Assembly (NCBI GenBank): GCA_003648395.1
Contig: QMPB01000313.1
Coordinates: 1 to 5,981 of the forward strand
Length of the DNA: 5,981 bases
Direction of reading: 5' to 3'
Source of the DNA: Bacteroidota bacterium
Lineage (GTDB): Bacteria > Bacteroidota > Bacteroidia > Bacteroidales > UBA1556
Shown here: positions 1 through 5,900 of the stretch, one piece after another
Position numbering within the stretch: the first letter of the stretch is position 1
Layout of the letters: each line of letters begins with the position of its first letter
The notes under the pieces: model-generated
What the model was told of the DNA's origin: nothing
Databases searched by the model: none
The model's input: the letters and a program-made list of their open reading frames with translations, nothing else
Made by a program: the position numbers and the translations under genes

Positions 1-206
1 AATCAATGACTTTTGATGAATTAGCTAACCCACAAATAATTGATAGCTCTAGAGTTAATCGAATTGCTAGAGGATCCGGCACTACACCTAGAGATGTAAA
101 AGAATTATTAAAACAATATCGCCAAATGAAAACAATGCTGAAGAGATTTGGAAAAAAAGGTGTAAGATTATCAAAGCTATATAAGAATTTACAATTAAAG
201 ATATAA
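1..206 (+). CDS. srp54: Signal recognition particle protein SRP54, C-terminal end (5' partial)
   Basis: SRP54 is the GTPase subunit of the signal recognition particle. It binds signal sequences and SRP RNA and directs ribosomes to the membrane translocon. Only about the last 67 codons are in the window. The frame stays open to the left edge, so the first internal ATG at position 6 is not the start. The visible part is the end of the methionine-rich M domain. The stretch IIDSSRVNRIARGSGTTP, followed by DVKELLKQYRQMK, is the classic SRP-RNA-binding helix-turn-helix signature of SRP54/Ffh. After it comes a basic tail (KRFGKKGVRLSKLYKN) ending in TAA at 204-206. The gene converges on the surface-protein operon. 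The identity rests on a highly conserved motif; the NG GTPase domain lies outside the window. Confidence 0.95.
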   Translation, partial: SMTFDELANPQIIDSSRVNRIARGSGTTPRDVKELLKQYRQMKTMLKRFGKKGVRLSKLYKNLQLKI

Positions 207-362
207 AAAATAATAATATATATAATTTATATAATAATTATAATAGTAAATGAAATATGCAGATAAGAAGTTTTGCGGTCAGCTGACAAATAACGTGCTC
301 TGACTCATTCGTTAATTAAGTTATGCTATAATTATTTATCTGAAAATAGAATAAAATAAAAA
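207..362. other. Convergent intergenic region with a palindrome-rich island
   Basis: This is the 156-bp gap between two convergent genes. Bases 207-250 are almost pure A/T and hold no clear T-run for SRP54. Bases about 268-312 are clearly less AT-rich than the surroundings. They contain a perfect 10-bp palindrome GTCAGCTGAC (278-287), and a second CTGAC (300-304) that could pair with GTCAG at 278-282 across a 17-nt loop. No convincing ORF is present. The island could be a small RNA or a terminator element, but no known family is recognised. Confidence 0.5.
340..362 (-). terminator. T-rich terminator of the surface-protein operon
   Basis: Read on the minus strand, the TAG stop at 365-363 is followed immediately by TTTTTATTTTATTCTATTTT. 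Such an oligo-T tract is the usual signal for archaeal intrinsic termination. No hairpin precedes it, and archaeal terminators do not need one. Confidence 0.5.
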
Positions 363-2168
363 CTAGTCTAATATTATTATCATTAAGTTTGTTTTCGTAC
401 AATCCCATACATAGAAATGTACTAGGATATCTGCTAGCAATTTGTTAATGTTTTCGGACATGTAGTATAAGGAAATACCCAAAGTATGCTCTCCTCTCGT
501 GAGACCCTCAGTATTTATATTTATTGGAATTGTCAAATTTAGGGGTATCTTAAATTCCTCTGACAGATACCTAATATTATCTATGTATATATACAAAGAT
601 AATGTATCATTTAGCGTTTCTCCAAAAATGTTTAAACTTAAACTTGCATTAAAAAATTCACCACTTATAACATCTAAGGAGCTAATACTAAGCTCATAAA
701 GAGCCTCTTGGAAAATTGTTAAATTAAGATTTTTAAATAATGTTTGCAACTCTTTATAGGATAGGGAATTAACTCTTACAGTAAGAAGCAATGAAACATT
801 ATTCATAGCTATGATATTTATTGGTAATAAGAACATTAAGTAAGTAGTATTATCAGCTAAAAATCCGCTTGATATTATCTTAGCATGTATTACACATGTA
901 TTAGAGTTCGAGTTAAGTATCGATAATTCAAATGATAATTTACTGGTATTAACTATGGGACATAGTGAGAGCTTATCCATTATTGTGAATTTTAATTCAT
1001 TTTCGATACCTATGTATATGGGATATGATGTATTTTCCCCGCGGAAATATACTTTATTTATACTCATATTTAATATTAATAACTCTCTTGGCAATACAAG
1101 GATGGCTATTTTTTTTCTTGAGTATATATAATTTTGCTTAGTTGCACAAATTTCTAATATATATTTTCCAGGGGTCTCTGGTGCAATAATTATAAATGAA
1201 TAATTTTCACTAACTATTGATGAATTATAATATACTAATGTTCCATTTAAGTAGCATTCTATAGCGTAATTTTTTAGTGGTAAATTTGATTCAACATCGA
1301 TATAGGATACTGTTATGTTTATCTCAGACAAGAACCCATATTCCATATTTGAAGCATATACAGTTTCATTGGTTAAATAAACATTGAGATCTGAAGTACG
1401 ATTACATACAACTAAGGGTAAGGATATATTAAATGGCAAGTAGTCTTCATTTCCTTCAAATATTATTTCAAGTGTGTAATTTCCAACTATTAGATTACTG
1501 CTCGTGTCTGAGAAATAGAAAAACCCCTGCTCATCAGTAACAGCTGTAGAGTTGTAAACATCACTCGTAGTATTTTTTATTATTAAACGTAGCTGGACAT
1601 TCGATAATGTATATGATGTATTGTAGGAATTTACAACAATAGCTGAAATCCAGAAACTTTGATTATAAAGGATAGTATTAGAGTAATTCATTTCAATTAA
1701 CATAGGCTCAGCTCGTTTAATAAGTACATCTATTTCTCTGCTCTCTTGATAATAGGAGGAGCCTATAATCGTTACAAACCCACTGACGGTTATAGTAGTT
1801 CCATTAGATCCAGGAGAAAAGGTAGTAGGATCTATTATATATTTCTCCGTCCACAAGACATGCCCCATTTCATAATTATAGCGTTCCATAAGTGTGTATC
1901 CATTTTTCGTAATAATAATACTAGCAAATCCATCAGAAGTTTCGGGATTATAATTTAGGAAATATTCCATTGAAATATTTAAAGTCGCCCCAACCGGGAT
2001 TGTAGTGTTAGATACATAAAAATCATAAATATATGCATACTCCTCTTCTTCAGTAGATATGATAATTGATTCAGGATAAGATAAAAATAAGATAACAATA
2101 AATATGAAGAAGAATATAATAACTCTTCTTACAGACATATTCTTCACTAAAATATCTAATGGTAGCAT
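363..2168 (-). CDS. Putative secreted or membrane-anchored Ig-like-repeat surface glycoprotein (601 aa)
   Basis: No specific function is recognised. A charged N-terminus (KNMSVRR) precedes one hydrophobic segment (about residues 16-32), a signal peptide or uncleaved anchor. The rest is beta-rich and extracytoplasmic, with about 25 N-X-S/T sequons. It appears to hold about five Ig-like units near residues 41-152, 155-255, 259-359, 363-467 and 485-587. Unit 2 has the typical TDEQGFFYFS turn and the EGNEDY edge motif. There is no C-terminal membrane segment; the protein ends in WDCTKTNLMIIILD. The frame stays open to a GTG at 2177, but GAGGTG (2180-2175) lies 6 nt before the ATG at 2168, and that GTG is part of the Shine-Dalgarno motif itself, so ATG-2168 is chosen. 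A further ATG at 2138 would give a shorter signal peptide. The gene overlaps the end of the upstream surface gene by 13 bp, implying coupled translation. Probably a cell-envelope or adhesin-like partner of that protein. Confidence 0.7.
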   Translation of the reverse strand: MLPLDILVKNMSVRRVIIFFFIFIVILFLSYPESIIISTEEEEYAYIYDFYVSNTTIPVGATLNISMEYFLNYNPETSDGFASIIITKNGYTLMERYNYEMGHVLWTEKYIIDPTTFSPGSNGTTITVSGFVTIIGSSYYQESREIDVLIKRAEPMLIEMNYSNTILYNQSFWISAIVVNSYNTSYTLSNVQLRLIIKNTTSDVYNSTAVTDEQGFFYFSDTSSNLIVGNYTLEIIFEGNEDYLPFNISLPLVVCNRTSDLNVYLTNETVYASNMEYGFLSEINITVSYIDVESNLPLKNYAIECYLNGTLVYYNSSIVSENYSFIIIAPETPGKYILEICATKQNYIYSRKKIAILVLPRELLILNMSINKVYFRGENTSYPIYIGIENELKFTIMDKLSLCPIVNTSKLSFELSILNSNSNTCVIHAKIISSGFLADNTTYLMFLLPINIIAMNNVSLLLTVRVNSLSYKELQTLFKNLNLTIFQEALYELSISSLDVISGEFFNASLSLNIFGETLNDTLSLYIYIDNIRYLSEEFKIPLNLTIPININTEGLTRGEHTLGISLYYMSENINKLLADILVHFYVWDCTKTNLMIIILD

Positions 2169-4327
2169 ATATTCCACCTCGATATTCTCTTTTTTATAAA
2201 ATAAAACTCAAAGATAGGGCTTCTATTCGCGTATGTTAATTGTCTTTTGCGAATTAAGAAATAGAAAATTATACTTAGTGAAACAGGAACTGAAATTATA
2301 AGATAAGAAATTGGGATTGATTTATCTTCTTTATTATTATATAATTTATTATATGTATCTTTGTTTTCTATAATTTCAAATATATCAAAATATTCAGCAG
2401 CTGTGTAAAAAGAGTCACCGTTAAATATTATTCTAACTGCAATTGTGTAGTTATAATCTTCTCTTGAAATATTAACTACTAAATAACCTAATTCATTGGT
2501 ATAATACTTCTTAAGGGTTTCATTAAAGTATATAAGAAGCTCTCTGAATGGAATTAGAGACCTATTTAATACATTCAGTAGGGATATATTTAATAAGATT
2601 TCATCCTCTTCTTCAATAGTAAATACTGAAATCGTAGATCTGTATCTAAGATTTACTCTTATTCTAGTTTGCACTTCTTTTCCATATATGAGCTCTTCTG
2701 TATTATTGTTTATTATGATCCTAAATGGGTAAATAATAACTTTAGTACTATTCTCGAAGTTAAACTTTCTTTTAAAAGACTCATCTAAAGTATAGTTAAA
2801 TGATAAGTAGCCGTCTTCATCTGTTTTCCCAGAAAATATCATATCTTTACCACTAAAAACCATTACCTCTTGATTTGCAATTGAGCACCCATTATATAAT
2901 ATAAATATTTTAAAGTTTACTTTATCTCCAATTGCATAAATGGTGTCCATATTAGGTCTTTCTATAATAACTTCAGGATAATCATACTTATAAATTACAA
3001 TTTTTGTATTGTTATTCTCACAATCATAAAATTCACCGTTAGCTAAAACATGAGCCGTTATAAAAATAGTTAGCAGCCCTTTAGGAGGTAATATAGTCAA
3101 TTGACAAAAAGCATGTCCTGATTTGTTTGTTAACTGAGTTATAATCGTAGCTTGAGAGCTATCATACATGCTTATTTTAATTTTTACATTTGGTTGTGGC
3201 CTATATAATAAATCCTTAATGGTAAAAGAAAGACTTAGATTCTCTCCTACGAGCATGTTTGTTTCATTTACTATGTTCAACTCTATGAAAATTTTATTCC
3301 GTACCACAATATTTAAGGTATAATACGCTGAGCTATACTTTTCATTACCGTTGTAATAAAGTACAAGCTTTTTTTCACCAACAGTTGTGAAGAAAGAGGA
3401 GATATTAAAATCAAATTCAAAATAACCATTAGTGTTAGTCTTGTTTATGAGTAAATTGTCATTAAACTCATTTCTTAAATATATAAAAGCATTATTAATG
3501 GGATTCCCAACCTCATCTATAAGCCTTCCCGAAATGCATGTTACAGTATTAATAAAACATATTAAGTTGTTTACGGATACTTGTGAAAAACTACTTTCTA
3601 TTTTTCGTACATAAATATTAAATGTTACAATAGTATCATCATAATAATTTTCAGTAGCATTAGTTTTCAATATAAATGTAATTACGTTTTCCCTTATGTC
3701 TTCTGAGATATTAATTGTAAAATTACCTTTGCCACAATTATCGGTTTTTGTTTTTAAAAAGGTATTATTTTCCTCATCATAAAGTATTACTGTGATATTA
3801 GGAACAACATTTAAATTATCATCATAAATAACAAAACTAACATACACTACGTCTCCAGGAGCTACTACATGGTCGTTTTTATCTAAAGTAGAGTCCGTTA
3901 CATTATAAATTATAGCAAGTGGAGAAAATATTTCAATAAGATAAGTAGACGATGATGGTAAATAAAACTCTTTAAGGCTTCCCTCATATGTCGCATTAAT
4001 CTTTATTATACCTAAAGAATAATTTCTAGGAATTGTCCAATAAAGAATTGCAACCCCTTCTGAATTCGTAATATTCTCTCCTAAAAAAATATTATTTGTT
4101 TCGTCAAAAAATTTAATTGTTTGATTTGGAATTGGTAAACCATCATTATCAACAAGCGTAGCATAAAGTAAAATAGTTTTACCTCTATTAGTTCTAATAA
4201 TTGAACTTTCTAATGCCATTACATTCTGAACATTATTTTTATTTGACATTGATAACAGTAAGAATATTATCAACATTATAAATACGCTTATTAAGGTAGT
4301 TTTAAGAATCAACTTATTTTTAGCCAA
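2156..4327 (-). CDS. Putative Ig-like-repeat surface glycoprotein with C-terminal membrane anchor (723 aa)
   Basis: The precise function is unknown; the architecture is that of a cell-surface protein. A basic N-terminus (MAKNKLILK) leads into a hydrophobic segment (about residues 10-28). About six Ig-like or Big-type beta-sandwich units follow, near 40-137, 135-240, 243-343, 346-446, 450-556 and 562-650. They share a pattern of D-x-x-G/L-x-P-(I/V)-x-N near the start, a T-(N/D)-x-x-G-x-(A/F) turn, and a G(N/D)xxY edge motif in units 3 and 6. A C-terminal membrane helix (about 673-692) is followed by a 31-residue basic tail beginning RKRQ. About 25 N-glycosylation sequons are present. The open frame begins at GTG-4336, but AAAGGTG (4340-4334) sits 6 nt before TTG-4327, matching the GGTG-to-start spacing of neighbouring genes, so TTG is preferred. 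First gene of the operon; related in style, but not obviously in sequence, to the downstream gene. Confidence 0.7.
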   Translation of the reverse strand: MAKNKLILKTTLISVFIMLIIFLLLSMSNKNNVQNVMALESSIIRTNRGKTILLYATLVDNDGLPIPNQTIKFFDETNNIFLGENITNSEGVAILYWTIPRNYSLGIIKINATYEGSLKEFYLPSSSTYLIEIFSPLAIIYNVTDSTLDKNDHVVAPGDVVYVSFVIYDDNLNVVPNITVILYDEENNTFLKTKTDNCGKGNFTINISEDIRENVITFILKTNATENYYDDTIVTFNIYVRKIESSFSQVSVNNLICFINTVTCISGRLIDEVGNPINNAFIYLRNEFNDNLLINKTNTNGYFEFDFNISSFFTTVGEKKLVLYYNGNEKYSSAYYTLNIVVRNKIFIELNIVNETNMLVGENLSLSFTIKDLLYRPQPNVKIKISMYDSSQATIITQLTNKSGHAFCQLTILPPKGLLTIFITAHVLANGEFYDCENNNTKIVIYKYDYPEVIIERPNMDTIYAIGDKVNFKIFILYNGCSIANQEVMVFSGKDMIFSGKTDEDGYLSFNYTLDESFKRKFNFENSTKVIIYPFRIIINNNTEELIYGKEVQTRIRVNLRYRSTISVFTIEEEDEILLNISLLNVLNRSLIPFRELLIYFNETLKKYYTNELGYLVVNISREDYNYTIAVRIIFNGDSFYTAAEYFDIFEIIENKDTYNKLYNNKEDKSIPISYLIISVPVSLSIIFYFLIRKRQLTYANRSPIFEFYFIKKRISRWNICYH
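2174..2180 (-). promoter_or_regulatory. Shine-Dalgarno site deciding the start of the second surface gene
   Basis: The minus strand reads GAGGTGG, then AATAT, then ATG at 2168. The motif complements the archaeal 16S 3' end. It lies inside the coding sequence of the upstream surface gene, which fits independent re-initiation or coupling. The GTG inside the motif would otherwise extend the frame by three codons. Confidence 0.65.
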
Positions 4328-4333
4328 TAACAA

Positions 4334-4340
4334 CACCTTT
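4334..4340 (-). promoter_or_regulatory. Shine-Dalgarno site deciding the start of the first surface gene
   Basis: The minus strand reads AAAGGTG, then TTGTTA, then TTG at 4327. The 6-nt gap equals that in the p27 gene (GGTG-AATTTA-ATG). This favours the TTG start over the GTG embedded in the motif or the TTG directly after it. Confidence 0.5.
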
Positions 4341-4365
4341 TTTGCTTTAAAAATAAAATAAGAAT

Positions 4366-4380
4366 ATGTTTTTAAAAGAC
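4366..4380 (-). promoter_or_regulatory. Probable TATA box of the surface-protein operon
   Basis: The minus strand reads GTCTTTTAAAAACAT, with TTTTAAAA at 4377-4370, close to the crenarchaeal TATA consensus. A start 25 or so nt downstream falls near 4345-4350, leaving a short leader that still holds the AAAGGTG site. Called by eye in a very AT-rich region. Confidence 0.4.
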
Positions 4381-4392
4381 TACAAATTCTCT

Positions 4393-4408
4393 AATGTTAT
4401 AAAAAAGA
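4393..4408 (+). promoter_or_regulatory. Probable TATA box of the aIF5A gene
   Basis: TTATAAAAAA at 4397-4406 is the best TATA-like match upstream of aIF5A. It predicts transcription starting near 4425-4432 and a leader of about 45 nt. A second candidate, ATATATAG at 4409-4416, would start about 12 nt later. Both leave the leader dyads at 4441-4466 in the transcript. Confidence 0.4.
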
Positions 4409-4440
4409 ATATATAGTGTCTATCTAAAAATACATCAACT

Positions 4441-4469
4441 ATTATGAACTCATAATAACTTATGAGGTG
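4441..4469 (+). promoter_or_regulatory. Alternating inverted repeats over the aIF5A ribosome-binding site
   Basis: Three related segments lie just before the gene: ATTATG (4441-4446), CTCATAA (4449-4455) and TTATGAG (4460-4466). The middle one can pair with the left one (ATTATG/CATAAT, loop AACT) or with the right one (7 bp, loop TAAC). The right-hand hairpin covers the first three bases of the Shine-Dalgarno GAGGTG (4464-4469). The arrangement could be a translational switch or a DNA operator, or may be chance in AT-rich sequence. Confidence 0.4.
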
Positions 4470-4474
4470 TCTTA

Positions 4475-4879
4475 ATGTCTGTCAAAATAGTAGAAGCTGG
4501 TGAATTAAAGAAAGGTAGTTATGTAATTATTGACGGTGTAGCGTGCCGAGTTATAAGCGTTGAAAAGTCAAAACCTGGAAAACATGGCTCAGCAAAAGTT
4601 AGAGTTGTTGCGATAGGAATATTCGATAATAGTAAAAGAGGGTTTGTGGTACCAACAGATGCAAAAGTAGAGGTGCCAATAATTGAAAAAAGAACAGCAA
4701 TTGTTACCGCAAAATTACCAGATAGTGTTCAGATAATGGATTTGGAAACTAATGAAATTTTCGAGGTACCCTACCCTGAGGATGAAGAAGTTAAAGAAAA
4801 ATTAGAATCAGGAATACAAGTAGAATATTGGACTGTAATGGATCAGAGGAGAATTGTGAGGATTCGAGGAGGAATATAA
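4475..4879 (+). CDS. eif5A: Translation initiation factor 5A (aIF5A)
   Basis: aIF5A binds the ribosomal E site and promotes peptide-bond formation at stalling motifs such as polyproline. It is active only after deoxyhypusine or hypusine modification of one lysine. The 134-residue length is normal for archaea. The N-terminal SH3-like domain (about 1-70) carries the exposed loop SKPGKHGSAK, with Lys36 as the modified residue. The C-terminal half (about 71-134) is the OB-fold domain (VQIMDLETNEIFEVPYP). The ATG at 4475 lies 5 nt after GAGGTG (4464-4469), so the start is secure. It is divergent from the surface operon across a shared 138-bp promoter region. The leader shows alternating inverted repeats that could occlude the ribosome-binding site. 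No deoxyhypusine synthase gene is in the window. Confidence 0.97.
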   Translation: MSVKIVEAGELKKGSYVIIDGVACRVISVEKSKPGKHGSAKVRVVAIGIFDNSKRGFVVPTDAKVEVPIIEKRTAIVTAKLPDSVQIMDLETNEIFEVPYPEDEEVKEKLESGIQVEYWTVMDQRRIVRIRGGI

Positions 4880-4898
4880 AGAATTTACCTCTACCTCT
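4880..4898 (+). terminator. Pyrimidine-rich tract after aIF5A
   Basis: The aIF5A stop is followed by AGAATTTACCTCTACCTCT. The tandem ACCTCT units may act as a weak terminator. They are also complementary to GAGG at 4866-4872 in the last codons, so a small hairpin spanning the stop is possible. The evidence is slight. Confidence 0.2.
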
Positions 4899-4902
4899 AA
4901 TA

Positions 4903-4920
4903 CGAAATTTGCTTAAAAAC
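4903..4920 (+). promoter_or_regulatory. Possible promoter of the UPF0147 gene
   Basis: CGAAATTTGCTTAAAAAC resembles a BRE (GAAA) followed by a TATA box (CTTAAAAA at 4912-4919). This would give a leader of about 80 nt. A nearer alternative is TTTATATGA at 4972-4980, which would give a leader of about 20 nt just including the GGGGGT site. I cannot choose between them. Confidence 0.3.
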
Positions 4921-5022
4921 ATAAACATTAAAAATTAAAATGTACTAAAAAACATAGAGATATTAACTTAGTTTATATGAATTGTGTGAAATATCTTATC
5001 AGTTATAAGGGGGTATATATAA

Positions 5023-5289
5023 ATGTCAAGTGATAATCCAGAAGAAAAAATTGAAATGGCAAATAATTTACTGAGAATGGTTGCAGAGGATACTTCTGTC
5101 CCTAGAAATATTAGAAGGATTGCAAATAATGCCATAGAAATTCTCAGTGACAAGGAAAAATCATATGCCTTAAGAGCATCAAATGCTATTAGTCTACTTG
5201 ATGAGGCAGCAAGCGATCCTAATTGCCCAATACATGCTAGAACAAGAATTTGGCAAATAATATCCATTTTAGAACCACTTAATAGATAA
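5023..5289 (+). CDS. UPF0147 family protein
   Basis: This is a small archaeal conserved protein of unknown biochemical role. The 88-residue, mostly helical sequence matches the family pattern: an N-terminal helix ending in an LLRMVAEDTSVPRNIRR-type motif, then ANNAIEIL, then LRASNAISLLDEAASDPNCP and HARTRIWQIISILE. The repeated helix pairs with VPRNIRR and CPIHAR turns suggest a compact alpha-helical bundle of two similar halves. There is no signal peptide or membrane segment, so it should be cytoplasmic. The ATG at 5023 follows AAGGGGGT (5007-5014), a ribosome-binding site less canonical than those of its neighbours. It lies 143 bp after aIF5A, probably with its own promoter, and 81 bp before the p27-type gene. 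The minus-strand frame across it is a shadow. Confidence 0.92.
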   Translation: MSSDNPEEKIEMANNLLRMVAEDTSVPRNIRRIANNAIEILSDKEKSYALRASNAISLLDEAASDPNCPIHARTRIWQIISILEPLNR

Positions 5290-5370
5290 TAAATAATTTC
5301 TTGTACCTTCTTACTTATTTTCGTGAAATATTATATTTGATTTGATGATATTGATAATTTGGTGAATTTA

Positions 5371-5754
5371 ATGAAAAATAGCGAGGAAGAAACCGTTATC
5401 AAAAGAATGGCATACCTTCTCCAACATGGAGGTATAATGCTTAGTGAAGCTTGTGAGAAGTGTGGAAGCCCCCTATTTAAAATAAACGAAAAAATTGTTT
5501 GCCCGAAATGTTATTTTGAGACTAAAGAAAAAGAACCTAAAACGTCTACTCCAGAAAAAACATTACCTTCTTCCAATGAGATACCTAATATTTTATTAAA
5601 TATTGAAAATAGGATTCTTAATATAATATCAAATTTACTCACGGAAATAAAACCCCAAGATCTCGAATCTAAAGTAAATACAATTCATAAGCTTATAGAT
5701 ATTTTAGCAAAATTAAAGTCTATATATCAACATAATTCCACTAAAAATAAATAA
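5371..5754 (+). CDS. Sjogren's syndrome/scleroderma autoantigen 1 (p27) family zinc-ribbon protein
   Basis: The cellular role in archaea is unknown. The family is named after the human p27 autoantigen and is common in archaea as a small zinc-ribbon protein. The N-terminal half has the family signature MAYLLQHGGIMLSEACEKCG followed by SPLF and IVCPKC. The four ligand cysteines are C28, C31, C44 and C47, spaced C-x2-C-x12-C-x2-C. A polar, proline-containing linker (about 50-70) leads to a C-terminal helical region (about 71-120, with LLNIENRILNIISNLL and KVNTIHKLIDILAKLKSI) that could form a coiled coil. The ATG at 5371 is chosen because GGTG (5361-5364) lies 6 nt upstream; the frame is open four codons further, to a TTG at 5359. 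A weak TATA-like TATTATATTT (5329-5338) lies too close to give much leader, so co-transcription with UPF0147 is possible. The stop is one base from the 3' end of the convergent tRNA-Leu gene. Confidence 0.88.
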   Translation: MKNSEEETVIKRMAYLLQHGGIMLSEACEKCGSPLFKINEKIVCPKCYFETKEKEPKTSTPEKTLPSSNEIPNILLNIENRILNIISNLLTEIKPQDLESKVNTIHKLIDILAKLKSIYQHNSTKNK

Positions 5755-5755
5755 A
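5740..5755 (-). terminator. T-rich terminator of the tRNA operon
   Basis: Downstream of the tRNA-Leu discriminator base the minus strand reads TTTATTTATTTTTAGT, a typical archaeal oligo-T terminator. It lies within the last codons of the convergent p27-type gene, so one stretch of DNA serves both. Confidence 0.5.
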
Positions 5756-5800
5756 TGCGGGGGCCGGGATTTGAACCCGGGAACCCCTGCGGGACGGGAT

Positions 5801-5815
5801 ATCTTATCCCGAGAT
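5801..5815 (-). other. 15-nt tRNA-Leu intron at position 37/38 with canonical bulge-helix-bulge
   Basis: The intron follows G37. The precursor folds into a bulge-helix-bulge: exon bases CTTA (5821-5818) pair with intron TAAG (5806-5803). One 3-nt bulge is AGA (5817-5815), cut after AG. The other is ATA (5802-5800), cut after AT. The intron tip TC/GA closes a four-base loop. Excision restores a perfect five-pair anticodon stem. This is the standard substrate of the archaeal splicing endonuclease. Confidence 0.85.
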
Positions 5816-5831
5816 CTTAAGTCCCGCTCCT

Positions 5832-5852
5832 TTGGCACAGTGACTCTGACCC
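5832..5852 (-). other. About 21-nt insertion in the tRNA-Leu D-arm, probable non-canonical intron
   Basis: The insert is flanked by a direct repeat GCCAA (5857-5853 and 5836-5832), so its ends are ambiguous over several bases, within about 5854-5828. It must be removed to give a 13-nt leucine-type D-loop. If the cut follows T5849, the D-stem is GCC paired with GGT; if it follows A5853, the last D-stem base is A5828 and mismatches G10. I found no perfect bulge-helix-bulge. The best pairing is TGGC (5859-5856) with GCCA (5836-5833), extendable by CC/GG past a 2-nt bulge. A relaxed splicing motif is therefore inferred. Confidence 0.6.
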
Positions 5853-5900
5853 TTGGCCAGGCTTGGCTACCCCCGCGGGTAGAAATATAGTATCAATATA

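Larger units (their letters stand above)
5756..5876 (-). tRNA. tRNA-Leu(UAA), interrupted by an anticodon-loop intron and a D-arm insertion
   Basis: The 121-nt gene reads UUA leucine codons. The acceptor stem GCGGGGG (5876-5870) pairs with CCCCCGC (5763-5757), with discriminator A at 5756 and no encoded CCA. The T-arm is CCGGG-TTCAAAT-CCCGG (5780-5764). The long variable arm TCCCGCAGGGGTTC (5794-5781) marks a class II tRNA. The anticodon stem CGGGA (5826-5822) pairs with TCCCG (5799-5795) around loop CTTAAGA, anticodon TAA at 5819-5817. It is split after position 37 by a 15-nt intron. The D-arm begins GCCAAGCCTGGCCAA as in leucine tRNAs, but about 21 extra nt follow. Removing 15 + 21 nt leaves exactly 85 nt, the normal tRNA-Leu size. 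It lies 24 nt after tRNA-Ile and is probably transcribed with it. Confidence 0.93.

Noticed and set aside
248..304. C/D-box guide RNA in the srp54 intergenic region
   Set aside because: CTGA boxes occur at 283-286 and 300-303, but there is no acceptable RUGAUGA C or C' box at the right spacing on either strand.
499..699. Plus-strand open frames within the surface genes (499-699, 1746-1958 and 3432-3614)
   Set aside because: They lie antisense to long, coherent secreted-protein genes, are short, and show no recognisable domain or start signal.
2130..2200. A single larger surface protein split by a frameshift
   Set aside because: The upstream product ends with a membrane helix and basic tail, and the downstream product starts with its own ribosome-binding site and signal segment, so these are two genes.
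4886..4898. AGAGGTAGAGGTA on the minus strand as a ribosome-binding site for an unseen gene
   Set aside because: No start codon with a meaningful frame follows it on that strand; the tract is better read as the pyrimidine-rich end of the aIF5A unit.
4968..5267. A 99-residue minus-strand open frame opposite UPF0147
   Set aside because: It is antisense to a well-recognised conserved gene, has no family resemblance and no good ribosome-binding site.
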